A stretch of 64,000 nt of DNA, taken from positions 744,001-808,000 of the forward strand of contig CAVVPD010000007.1 of NCBI GenBank assembly GCA_963750045.1, given 5' to 3'. Numbering within the stretch: the stretch's first letter is position 1; each line of letters opens with the position of its first letter. This document shows, piece by piece, positions 25,952-33,798 of this stretch. The notes below the pieces were generated by a model, which saw only the letters and a program-made list of their open reading frames with translations, was not told where the DNA came from and did not search any database. The translations under genes were made by a program, and so were the position numbers. Source of the stretch: DASUAS01 sp963750045 (GTDB lineage: Bacteria; Actinomycetota; Acidimicrobiia; IMCC26256; DASPTH01).

Positions 25952-27007
25952 CTAGCCGGTGAAGCGTGGCGGGAGGATGACCGGAGGGGGCGGACCGGCA
26001 ACGACGGTCTGGGTGATCTCGGTCGGCGGGCTGGCACCGAAGCCGGGAGCGCCCAGGTAGACCGCAGTGATCGTGTGATCGCCGGGGGTGAGTCCGGTGG
26101 TAGTGAGGGTCGCGGTACCCCCGCTCAGCGGCGCCGTGCCGAGCGACACGCCGTTGTCGAAGAACTCGACGCTCCCGGTCGGGGTCGACGAGTCGGCGGC
26201 GGTGACGGTCGCGGTGAACGTGACCGCCCCTCCCGCGGTCGACGGGTTCCCCGACGACGAGATCGTGGTGGTGGTGGTCGTCGGCGTGGCGCACGAGGCA
26301 CGGGTGATCGTGTTCGTGTCGAGGGTGACCGCCCCGTTGCGAGCCAGGGCCCGTCCGACGAGCGTGGCCCCGGTGGTGGCGGTGATCGACGTGAGCGCCA
26401 TCACCGTCCCTTGGAGGCTCGAGTTGGTTCCAAGGGTGGCCGAGCTGCCGACCTGCCAGTAGACGTTGCACGCGTCGGCGCCGTTGATGAGCAGCACGGA
26501 GCTCATCGAGGCGGTGACGAGCGTCGAGCTCATCTGGAAGACGAACACCGGGTTGGTCTGGCCCTGCCCGTCGAGCGTGAGCATCCCCGTGATCCCGAAC
26601 GTGCCGCTGGCCGAGCCGTACACGCCGGGAGCCAGGGTCTGGCCCCCCAGGTCGGTGGCGACCGCGGTCGTGGGCCCGCGCCCGGCGGCGTCGTTGTAGG
26701 CGGTGACGAGATCGCTCTTGGCCTGCTGGGTGACCGCGTCGCCGGCGTGGTTGGTGCCGGTCTGGGTGACGGAACCGAATCCGGTCTCCGTCTGGGTGGG
26801 GAACGTGCCCACGTCGCCGGTGATGGTGGTCGGGCCGGTGTTGGTGATGCCGGCGCCCGCCAACACGGCGAAGTTGTCGGCCGCGCCCAATCCGATCGAG
26901 GCCTCGGCGGCAATCGTCGCGCTCGCGCCGAACGCGAGACTCCCGGCGACGACCACGAAGGCGGTCAGCGTCCTGCAGACGGTACGAGGGCCACGAGCAG
27001 ACACCAT
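25952..27007 (-). CDS. Secreted ice-binding-like protein (DUF3494) with Ig-like domain
   Basis: 351 residues. Signal peptide with hydrophobic core (LTAFVVVAGSLAFGASATIA). DUF3494 ice-binding fold at about residues 40-235 (LGAADNFAVLAGAGITNTGP, then TITGDVGT, and VGRALARNGAVTLDTNTI at its end). A Thr-rich linker (ATPTTTTTTI) leads to an Ig-like domain (GSVEFFDNGVSLGTAPLSGG) of about 90 residues and a Pro-rich tail. DUF3494 proteins bind ice or act as adhesins. ATG at 27007 with GAGGGGG 9 bases upstream. Confidence 0.85.
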   Translation of the reverse strand: MVSARGPRTVCRTLTAFVVVAGSLAFGASATIAAEASIGLGAADNFAVLAGAGITNTGPTTITGDVGTFPTQTETGFGSVTQTGTNHAGDAVTQQAKSDLVTAYNDAAGRGPTTAVATDLGGQTLAPGVYGSASGTFGITGMLTLDGQGQTNPVFVFQMSSTLVTASMSSVLLINGADACNVYWQVGSSATLGTNSSLQGTVMALTSITATTGATLVGRALARNGAVTLDTNTITRASCATPTTTTTTISSSGNPSTAGGAVTFTATVTAADSSTPTGSVEFFDNGVSLGTAPLSGGTATLTTTGLTPGDHTITAVYLGAPGFGASPPTEITQTVVAGPPPPVILPPRFTG

Positions 27008-27191
27008 GCAGCCATATCCCCCTCGCGACTCGCGTCGGAGCCGGTCCCCACGATGATACAACCGGCTCTCGCCGGCGCGCGCATGGGTGGTCCGTTGCGG
27101 CGTAGCCAGGGAACGAGCATGCGCGCTCTCGGCGTTTGCGCAGGTCAGAGCCGTATTCGGCACCGGTCCACCAACGGCGCCTCGGGCTCGA

Positions 27192-27302
27192 TCAGACGGG
27201 TGGCGTGTCCGGCTCGAAGCTCGCCGACGGCCAGTCGAGGGTGCGTCCCACGACCTTGGCGACGTGGTTGTCGTTCCAGAACACGTTCGTCGACGTGCAC
27301 CG
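27192..27302 (-). pseudogene. N-terminal fragment of a choloylglycine-hydrolase-like protein
   Basis: The minus strand reads CTSTNVFWNDNHVAKVVGRT and then LDWPSA before a stop at 27192. This is the start of Ntn-type linear amide hydrolases (Cys-1 nucleophile, then NDxxAKVVGRTMDW), minus the initiator Met. Only about 35 residues survive, so it is a remnant. The rest of the 378-bp gap at 27008-27385 shows no other gene. Confidence 0.5.
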
Positions 27303-27385
27303 CTCCCGAGGCGGCGTGCGGTCGTCTGCGTAGCGGCACGAGCGCATCGCGGGCGGATTTCGCGTGGGCGTGATAGGAGACTCGG

Positions 27386-27865
27386 ATGGGTTCATTCGAT
27401 GTGCTGCTGGACGACGAACGCACCCAGTTCGATGCATTCGTCGAGGAATGCCGGAGTGCCGTCGAGGTGGCGCTCGACGGTCTCACCGAGGAACAGGCCC
27501 GCCGCCAGCTCGTCTCGTCGGCGACGACGTTGCTCGGGCTGCTCAAACACGTTACGTGGATGCAGCGGGTGTGGTTCGAGGAGTGCGTCGGTGGCACGTC
27601 CCGCCGGGAACTCGGCCTGGTACAGAGTCCGGAGGAATCCTTCCGGCTTTCCGACGACGACACCGTCGCCTCGGTCACGGCAGCCCACCGAGACGCCTGC
27701 GCCACGGCCCGGACGACGATCGCAGACCTGCCACTCGACGCCGTCCTGACCGGTCACCGGGCCGGACCGCGCACGCTTCGCTGGGTGTATCTGCAAGTCC
27801 TACGGGAGCTGGCCCAGCATTGCGGGCACGCTGACATCCTGCGCGAACAGGTACGCGCCGACTGA
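27386..27865 (+). CDS. DinB-like protein (DUF664)
   Basis: 159-residue four-helix-bundle protein. LLGLLKHVTWMQRVWFE near residue 53 holds the first metal His, and LRELAQHCGHADILREQ at the C-terminus holds the HxxHxD-like set that binds zinc or nickel. Members act as thiol-dependent transferases (mycothiol or bacillithiol S-transferases) or are uncharacterised. ATG at 27386 with GGAGA upstream. It stands alone, 160 bp ahead of the ArsR-SRPBCC gene. Confidence 0.82.
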   Translation: MGSFDVLLDDERTQFDAFVEECRSAVEVALDGLTEEQARRQLVSSATTLLGLLKHVTWMQRVWFEECVGGTSRRELGLVQSPEESFRLSDDDTVASVTAAHRDACATARTTIADLPLDAVLTGHRAGPRTLRWVYLQVLRELAQHCGHADILREQVRAD

Positions 27866-27991
27866 ATCTGAGCGTCGAGATGGGTGAGCACTGGCCCGTC
27901 GGCGACCCACATCGCGCGCGCGGATCGGACGGTCCTGGAGCCGGCGGTCGGGGGCAATTTCCACCCTGCCCTCGACGCGGTGGGGCTGCCT

Positions 27992-28019
27992 CTATATGCA
28001 GGTAGCTACCTGCATATAG
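27992..28019. promoter_or_regulatory. Perfect 28-bp palindromic operator before the ArsR fusion gene
   Basis: CTATATGCAGGTAG joined to its exact reverse complement CTACCTGCATATAG, with no spacer. It ends 6 bases before the ATG at 28026, so it must overlap the promoter or the mRNA start. ArsR regulators often bind such dyads, which strongly suggests autoregulation. Confidence 0.8.
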
Positions 28020-28025
28020 TGGGAC

Positions 28026-28808
28026 ATGGCGTCGGATCTCGATCAGGCATTTCGGGCACTCGCCGATCCGACGAGGCGGCACCTGTTGGATCGGCTGCAC
28101 GAGCGAAACGGGCAGACGCTGACCGAACTGTGCACACGAGTCGGGATGACGCGTCAATCGACGACCCAGCACCTCGACGTCCTTGCCGCCGGGAACTTGA
28201 TCACGACGGTCCGGCGCGGGCGGGAGAAGCTCCACTACCTGAACCCCGTACCCCTCCACGAGATCCAGGAGCGATGGATCGACAAGTTCGAGCGTCCACG
28301 ACTCCGCGCGCTGAGTGCATTGAAACGACGAGCAGAGGAAGCGATGACCATGACCGACAAGCCGACCTTCGTGTACGTCACCTACATCGAGAGCACTCCC
28401 GACAAAGTATGGGAGGCGCTAACCGACGCTGACCTCACGGCGACGTACTGGGGACATAGCAACGTTTCGGACTGGCAGACCGGTTCGAACTGGGAACACC
28501 AGCGCACCGACGGCACCCACGTCGCGGATGTCGTCGGCACCATCGTCGAAAGCTCGCCGCCGACGCGGCTCGTTTTCACCTGGGCCGGACCCGACGACTC
28601 GCGAGCCGACGGCCCGTCGAGTGTCACCTTTGACGTCGAGCCGTACGGCGAGATCGTACGGGTCACCGTGACCCACGAGAACCTCGCCGACGAGACGGAA
28701 CGAGCCGCTGCAGCGGCAGGTTGGGCCGCGGTGCTGTCCAACCTCAAGTCGTTCCTGGAGACCGGACACCCTCTTCCGCAGCACCCGTGGGAGATGTCGC
28801 ACCGGTGA
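28026..28808 (+). CDS. ArsR regulator fused to an SRPBCC (AHSA1-like) domain
   Basis: 260 residues. Residues 1-100 are an ArsR winged helix (FRALADPTRRHLLDRL, then GMTRQSTTQHLDVLAAGNLI). Residues 118-245 are an SRPBCC/AHSA1 domain (VYVTYIESTPDKVWEALTDA, then GWAAVLSNLKSFLETG). In most genomes these are two adjacent coupled genes; here MTMTDKPTFVY, the usual start of the second, is continuous with the first. The SRPBCC cavity may serve as a ligand sensor. The perfect palindrome just upstream is the probable operator. Confidence 0.9.
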   Translation: MASDLDQAFRALADPTRRHLLDRLHERNGQTLTELCTRVGMTRQSTTQHLDVLAAGNLITTVRRGREKLHYLNPVPLHEIQERWIDKFERPRLRALSALKRRAEEAMTMTDKPTFVYVTYIESTPDKVWEALTDADLTATYWGHSNVSDWQTGSNWEHQRTDGTHVADVVGTIVESSPPTRLVFTWAGPDDSRADGPSSVTFDVEPYGEIVRVTVTHENLADETERAAAAAGWAAVLSNLKSFLETGHPLPQHPWEMSHR

Positions 28809-29062
28809 GCATCGCCGAGCGTGTGGCCACGCGTAGCTGCCCGAAGGTGCTGGTCAGAGCGGTCCAGTGGATGTCAGAACGTCCACAGATTTCCCTCGAT
28901 TCCGGATCGTAGTGGCACGAATGTGGCATGACCATTGCGAGCGCAACGATAGACGCCACCCAAGGGCGACGCTGGACGCCTCGACGAGCGCCGGCGCGTC
29001 GGTGCTGGTGCTGGTGACCTGGTGTAGCTCGGCGAGGCACCATCTGGGCGATGCATGCTCAG

Positions 29063-29131
29063 ACTTGGATTACAGCGACGCAATTCCAAGTTTTGAGTCC
29101 GAGACTTGGAGAGCAGGCCTACAATCCAAGT
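29063..29131. promoter_or_regulatory. Fic gene promoter with two inverted-repeat operators
   Basis: Half-site ACTTGGA occurs at 29063 and 29104, and its reverse complement TCCAAGT at 29085 and 29125, giving two inverted repeats with 15- and 14-base spacers. TACAAT at 29120-29125 is a good -10 box overlapping the last half-site, and the GTG start at 29133 would be read from a nearly leaderless mRNA. The rest of the 28809-29062 gap shows nothing I recognise. Confidence 0.65.
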
Positions 29132-29132
29132 C

Positions 29133-30323
29133 GTGTCGTTCTTGGCAGACTCGCCGATCGGAAGCGTCGTTCCCATCTCGGGGCACGACGGGCGGTTCGG
29201 CGAGCCATACGAGGCGGAGGCCTTCGTTCCGGCCGATCTACCCGACCACGTCGACTTGCCAGGCTCCGTCTGGATGGTTGTGAGCGAGGCCATGACCGAA
29301 CTTGGTCGTCTCGACGCCGCAGCCAGCCTCATTCCCAATCCCCAGCTGGTGACACGCGTCGCCACACGCCGCGAGGCGGTCGGCACCTCGGCGCTCGAGG
29401 GCACCTATGCGGACCTCACCGAGGTGTTCGCCGCAGAAGTCCTCCCATTCGACGAACAGGAATCCGACGTCGCGCCCAACGTGCGCGAGGTGATGAATTA
29501 CGCCCGTGCCGCCGATGCCGCATACGGGTGGATCGGTGAGCGTCCCATCACGCTGGGCATGCTCGCAGCGTTGCAAGCCGAGATCGTTCGAGGAACCGAG
29601 AGCGACGGCACCGAGGCTGGCGCCATCCGCCAGAGCCAGGTGTTCATCGGCACCAAGAACCCACCGGTGAGCGAGGCCCGCTTCATCCCTCCCCCCCCGG
29701 GCGATCAACTCCGCGCTCTGTGCGAACGGTGGGCGGATTGGTTGAGCGCTCCCCGACCGGTCGAGCAGATCCAGCTGATCGCCCGCGTCGCGATGGCCCA
29801 TTACCAGTTCGAGACGCTCCACCCATTCACCGATGGCAACGGCCGGGTTGGTCGCCTCGTTGCCATCCTTCAGATGTTGAGCGAAGGCGCGCTTCGCGCT
29901 CCCGTGTTGTCAGTTTCCCCCTGGCTCAAGGACCGGGCGGACGAGTACCGCGACCACCTGCTGGCCGTGAGTACGACCGGCGACTGGGCCCCGTGGATCG
30001 AGTTCTTCGCGCAGGCGGTTCGCGCCGAGGCGGGGTCCGGTCACACTCGGATCATGCGGCTGCTCGCGCTCCGGGACGAGATCGTTGACGCGGTGCGCAC
30101 CGCCTACCCACGCGCCCGCCTCGCGGTAGAGATCGCGGACGATCTGATCGCGTACCCGATCCTCTCGGTGTCCGACGCGCAGCGCCGCTACGGACGATCC
30201 AACCAGGCCAACCGCAATGCCGTGTCATCTCTCGTCGAGCTCGGGATCCTCGAGCCCTACGGCGTCGCCCGCTATGACCGCCTGTACTGGAACCGTCGCG
30301 TGTTCCAAGTCATCGACAGTTGA
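29133..30323 (+). CDS. Fic family protein (AMP-transferase type)
   Basis: 396 residues. The Fic catalytic loop HPFTDGNGRVGR (about residue 230) is intact, including His, Asp, Asn and both Arg. SALEGTYADL (about residue 87) matches the inhibitory helix motif (S/T)xxxE(G/N) located N-terminal to the loop, so it is a self-inhibited class II-type Fic. A C-terminal winged helix (LSVSDAQRRYGRSNQANRNA, then VSSLVELGILEPYG) is the likely DNA-binding part for the inverted repeats upstream. GTG at 29133 is preferred over TTG at 29106, which is inside the operator. Confidence 0.88.
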   Translation: MSFLADSPIGSVVPISGHDGRFGEPYEAEAFVPADLPDHVDLPGSVWMVVSEAMTELGRLDAAASLIPNPQLVTRVATRREAVGTSALEGTYADLTEVFAAEVLPFDEQESDVAPNVREVMNYARAADAAYGWIGERPITLGMLAALQAEIVRGTESDGTEAGAIRQSQVFIGTKNPPVSEARFIPPPPGDQLRALCERWADWLSAPRPVEQIQLIARVAMAHYQFETLHPFTDGNGRVGRLVAILQMLSEGALRAPVLSVSPWLKDRADEYRDHLLAVSTTGDWAPWIEFFAQAVRAEAGSGHTRIMRLLALRDEIVDAVRTAYPRARLAVEIADDLIAYPILSVSDAQRRYGRSNQANRNAVSSLVELGILEPYGVARYDRLYWNRRVFQVIDS

Positions 30324-30976
30324 GGCCTGAATCGACTCGCGCTAGCACACAACTCGGGGATCGTACGCCGGGATCGTGGCGATTCCTCTCGATCGTGATG
30401 GCGTGATGCTTGTGGTGCTCGCGGACGGCCACCGACGTGACCGCGGACTAGAACGCGGCACCGTTTCGCATCGACGAGCACGGGCGGGCGGGTGGTCCAC
30501 TTCCCGCACCGTGGCGATCGAGGGCCAGCCCGGACCAGGCCTGATGGATTCAACGACCATCCTGTCCTCCCACGGCGGCACCGAGCCTTGCCCGCGCCCA
30601 TTCACCCGCAGCCACGCCAAGCAACGGAACCTCGTGCTCCGAAGCCCCCACGAAGGTCTCGCCGCCCACTCCGATCAGGCCGCGAGGGACGCCCCGAAAA
30701 AGGTGCACGAACTTGCATTCAATCGAATGCGGTCCCTGCGCTCTGTGGTGTGGGAACTCAAATGGGAGCGGCCGAATCGGTCGCGCTCACTCTCTGGGGC
30801 GCACAGTGGGATACGAGGGGTGACGTCCACGCTGGCAGGTGAGGAGCACGCTCCAGAGTCGCAGGTGTCCGCTCGAACGCCGCAGGATGTCGCGGCAACC
30901 TCGTGCGGGCTGTCGCGAACCAGTGATATGACACATCAAAATCTTGCCCGCTGACCTGGGCATATGTGGCCTGCAA
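30324..30976. other. Gene-poor stretch beside tRNA-Gly
   Basis: 653 bp with no convincing gene. Short open frames on both strands lack ribosome sites and family resemblance, and base use is less G/C-rich around 30640-30760. The stretch lies directly at the 3' side of the tRNA, the usual site for integration, but I found no second copy of the tRNA end and no integrase. Confidence 0.5.
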
Positions 30977-31050
30977 TGGAGCGGGTGACGAGAATCGAAC
31001 TCGCGTTCTCAGCTTGGGAAGCTGATGTTCTGCCTCTGAACTACACCCGC
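30977..31050 (-). tRNA. tRNA-Gly (anticodon CCC)
   Basis: 74 nt including an encoded CCA end. Acceptor GCGGGTG pairs with CACCCGC; D-stem GTTC/GAAC; anticodon stem TCAGC/GCTGA with loop TTCCCAA, giving anticodon CCC; four-base variable loop; T-stem GCGAG/CTCGT with loop TTCGATT. It reads GGG glycine codons. Confidence 0.95.
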
Positions 31051-31053
31051 GTG

Positions 31054-31100
31054 GGGACGGCACGGTTCTTGGCGCGAAACCGTGGTGCCGAGTCCGTCCC
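31054..31100. repeat. Two-step inverted repeat upstream of tRNA-Gly
   Basis: GGGACGG (31054) and CACGGTT (31061) pair with AACCGTG (31078) and CCGTCCC (31094), leaving a 10-base loop and a 9-base bulge on one side. It lies next to the 5' end of the tRNA, so it may be part of its promoter or a terminator of something entering from above 31100. No T-run follows. Confidence 0.35.
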
Positions 31101-31291
31101 GGAGCGGTGATCGTATCGGGCTCGGGGCCCTGGAGGTAAACGTGAGTTGTGTTCGCGTCAACTCAAGTTGAGGACTGAGCCACCCCGGGTCGCGTGCAGT
31201 CCGGGTTCGTGGTTTCCCGCGGTTATGGGGACGAGCGCGACGAGCAATATTGTCCGGGTTCGGACGGAACGGCGGATCTCGGGAGCGATGG

Positions 31292-32179
31292 ATGGGGTGG
31301 CCAGGGCGAGGGGTGCTCATGGCACTTGTGGTGCTGTGCGCGGTGGCGGCGGGTGGGGGCGCACCCGGCGGCGCGAGCACGGCCGGCTCCGAGGGTGTGA
31401 CGGTGCCCCGTGCGTTGGGGTCCACGGACAGCATCCTCGGGGTTTTCGACGCGAGCGGCGGGTCCTTCGACGGGAAGCGGTTGACGCTCACCGGCGTGGA
31501 GCCGCGGTTCACCTGGTTCAGCGACCGGCCCGCCCGCCGGGCCGGGTTGCTCGGCGTGGGCCGCCTCGACGAGACGTTCTTCCGGCGGCAGGCGCCGCCC
31601 AACGCAGCGGTCGTGTTCGAGGGCCTCCCGGCGTCGCGTGGGGTCGTGGTCGCCGAGCTGTCGAAGCCGCACTACGACTCCGCGCAGGGCCGGCTGACGT
31701 TCGTGGCGAAGATCGTGCAGCCCGACGATGTGTTCGCCGTGGTCCACCCCCGCATCGCGGAGCTCGCTCGTCGAGCGCGTGCCGACATCCCGAAGCGGTT
31801 CGGTGCGGTCACCGTGTTTGTCGACACCGCGCCGAGCGGCACCGAGACGCCCGACCAGGTCGAGGTGGGCCGGATGAGCGAGCAGTACGTGCAGCTCGAG
31901 AACGCGTGGGCGGAGGCATTGCAAGGCCTCGAGAACTGCTGGGACAGTACCAAGGACATGATCTGGTACGACGAGCTCCAGTCGGCTAAGGGGCAGTTCC
32001 AGCCGTTCATCAGCTTCGAGAACGATGTCAATGCGCTCCAGCGAGCCGTCGCCGACGGGGGCACGCTGACCTCCGAGCAGAAGCAGCAGGTCAGTCAGAT
32101 CGAGGCGACGTTCCCGGCCAGCCAAACGGAAACCAACGAGATCCTGACCACCGTGCGGGAGAACTCGTGCTCGTCGTGA
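31292..32179 (+). CDS. Secreted protein of unknown function
   Basis: 295 residues with a signal peptide (GVLMALVVLCAVAAGGGAPG). The mature part starts after GGAS and has a beta-rich half (LTLTGVEPRFTWFSDRPARR, then VVVAELSKPHY and LTFVAKIVQPDD) and a helical C-terminal half (MSEQYVQLENAWAEALQG, and later EQKQQVSQIEATFPASQ). Two Cys are far apart. I do not recognise a named family. The ATG at 31292 is chosen because GGGAG lies 8 bases upstream; a TTG at 31250 would add 14 polar residues before the signal. Confidence 0.65.
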   Translation: MGWPGRGVLMALVVLCAVAAGGGAPGGASTAGSEGVTVPRALGSTDSILGVFDASGGSFDGKRLTLTGVEPRFTWFSDRPARRAGLLGVGRLDETFFRRQAPPNAAVVFEGLPASRGVVVAELSKPHYDSAQGRLTFVAKIVQPDDVFAVVHPRIAELARRARADIPKRFGAVTVFVDTAPSGTETPDQVEVGRMSEQYVQLENAWAEALQGLENCWDSTKDMIWYDELQSAKGQFQPFISFENDVNALQRAVADGGTLTSEQKQQVSQIEATFPASQTETNEILTTVRENSCSS

Positions 32180-32280
32180 TCGGGTCCGGCCCCACCCAGT
32201 CGGGTCGTGCGCGAGGAGCATGACCTCGAGTCTCGGGTCGCGTCGGGCAACCGGCGCGACGGCGTGAACGGGCTCCGACC

Positions 32281-32938
32281 ATGCAACGACCCGGCTTCAG
32301 GTTCCTACTCGCGCTCGGGATGGCAACCGCCACCGTCGCGTTGGTGCTCGTCGTCTGGCTATTACTGGGTCTTCCCAACGTCGCCCTTGCCGCCATCGGG
32401 TGCTTCCTCAGGATGACGATCATGGTCGGGTTCACGCCAATGGGTCGAGACATGACCGAGGACTTGCGGGCATGGCGCTCGACGAGAGCAGCGATCGGAC
32501 GACGCTGCCTACGCGCGTCCAGACGGGCGATCAAGGAAGGTCGGGCTGTCGCTGACCCGGAGTTGGCGCCGCGCATGATCCGAATTGCGGAACGAAGCAG
32601 CCTCCAGCTGACGCGCACGGTTCCGTGGTGGTGGTGTGGTACGCCCTGGCCGCAGCCCTTGCAGTCCTCAGCATCGTGGCTCGGTGTTGCGATGGATCGT
32701 GGAAGCGAAGAACACCTGGTGGTCGAACTACGGACAACTACGCCGCAACGCCGACCGCCGATCAGCCCACCGCCACGCCGTGCGCAGAGCCCGGCTTGCG
32801 GTACGAACCCCGTCCGTTACACCTGGCGTTGAACCGTCGGCAGCCGAACCGCCCCCCCGGCCTCTACGCGTTCCGGATTCGGACCAAACGCGTTCCGACG
32901 CACGCAGACGCCACCGGGTAGCCGTGATGCTGCATTAG
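32281..32938 (+). pseudogene. Frameshifted membrane protein of unknown function
   Basis: Starts MQRPGFRFLLALGMATATVA, followed by a hydrophobic pair ending LPNVALAAIGCFL. A polar middle (VADPELAPRMIRIAERSS) leads into a third hydrophobic stretch that is in another frame (WYALAAALAVLSIVA), then VEAKNTWWSNYGQLRRNADR in the third frame. Breaks are at about 32620-32630 and 32680-32700. A three-segment membrane protein is the likely original. Unlike the other broken genes it is not recognisably essential, so true decay is possible as well as sequencing error. Confidence 0.45.
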
Positions 32939-33032
32939 GCTCCGACTTTCGCGCCGTCCCCCACCCGCGTGGAGGCGAGATCGTACCGGGCGGCCCGCCC
33001 GCGACGAAACCCCGCGTGCATAGTGTGCCGCC

Positions 33033-33794
33033 GTGACCGCTGATCCCATCACCTGGGGCGTCCTGCCCGCGGAGACGTTCACCAGCATCCTCGTGCTCTC
33101 GCCGCACTTCGACGACGCAGCGATGGGCGCGGGGCATCTGCTGCTCGCCCATCCCGGCTCGACCGTCGTCACCGTATTCGGCGGGCCTCCGGCGAGCTAC
33201 CCGGACCCGCCCTCGGAGTGGGACGCCCTCGGTGGCTTCCGCGCCGGCGACGACGTGGTCGCGCTCCGGCGCGAGGAGGACACCGCCGGCCTGGTGGTGC
33301 TCGGGGCACGCCCCCACTGGCTCGAGTTCGTCGACCATCAGTACCTCGCCCCGGGAGACCGCGCCGCGCCCGCGGAGATCGCCCCCGCGCTGTCGGCCGC
33401 GATCGACACGGCGCGACCGACCGCGGTGTTCCTCCCGATGGGGCTGGCGAACCCCGACCACGCGGCCACCCACGACGCGGCCCTGCTCGTGGCCAGGGAG
33501 CGCGGCGACGTCGCGTGGTTCTGCTACGAGGACGCCGGCTACCAGCACATCCCCGGCATGCTCGCCTGGCGGGTGTCGAAGCTGTTCCAGTCCGACCTCT
33601 GGCCGACGCCGATGATCGTGCCCACCGCGCAGGACCACGCGCGCAAGCGCGCCGCCATCGAGTGCTACCGCTCGCAGCTCGCTCCGCTCTACGCCGACCA
33701 CGCGCTCGCCGAACGCATCGACGGCAGCGTGCCCGAGCAGTTCTGGATGCTCGCGCCTCCGCCCCCCGGGTGGGAGCGGATGCGCGAGCTCTGA
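33033..33794 (+). CDS. PIG-L/LmbE family N-deacetylase
   Basis: 253 residues. The zinc-binding motif LSPHFDDAAMGAG (residues 22-34) and the second histidine set NPDHAATHDAALL (about 145) are both present. The family removes N-acetyl groups from GlcNAc-type substrates, including MshB in mycothiol synthesis and Mca in detoxification. This one is shorter than MshB and lacks clear MshB-specific blocks, so I leave the substrate open. GTG start at 33033; convergent with the binding-protein gene, only 4 bp between stops. Confidence 0.85.
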   Translation: MTADPITWGVLPAETFTSILVLSPHFDDAAMGAGHLLLAHPGSTVVTVFGGPPASYPDPPSEWDALGGFRAGDDVVALRREEDTAGLVVLGARPHWLEFVDHQYLAPGDRAAPAEIAPALSAAIDTARPTAVFLPMGLANPDHAATHDAALLVARERGDVAWFCYEDAGYQHIPGMLAWRVSKLFQSDLWPTPMIVPTAQDHARKRAAIECYRSQLAPLYADHALAERIDGSVPEQFWMLAPPPPGWERMREL

Positions 33795-33798
33795 ACCG

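Noticed and set aside
30324..30620. BrnT- or VapB-like toxin-antitoxin genes in the gene-poor stretch
   Set aside because: Scattered hints in different frames only; no complete motif or ribosome site.
30758..31063. Minus-strand open frame over tRNA-Gly
   Set aside because: It contains the whole tRNA (GCSSEAEHQ-type artefact translation), so it is not a protein gene.
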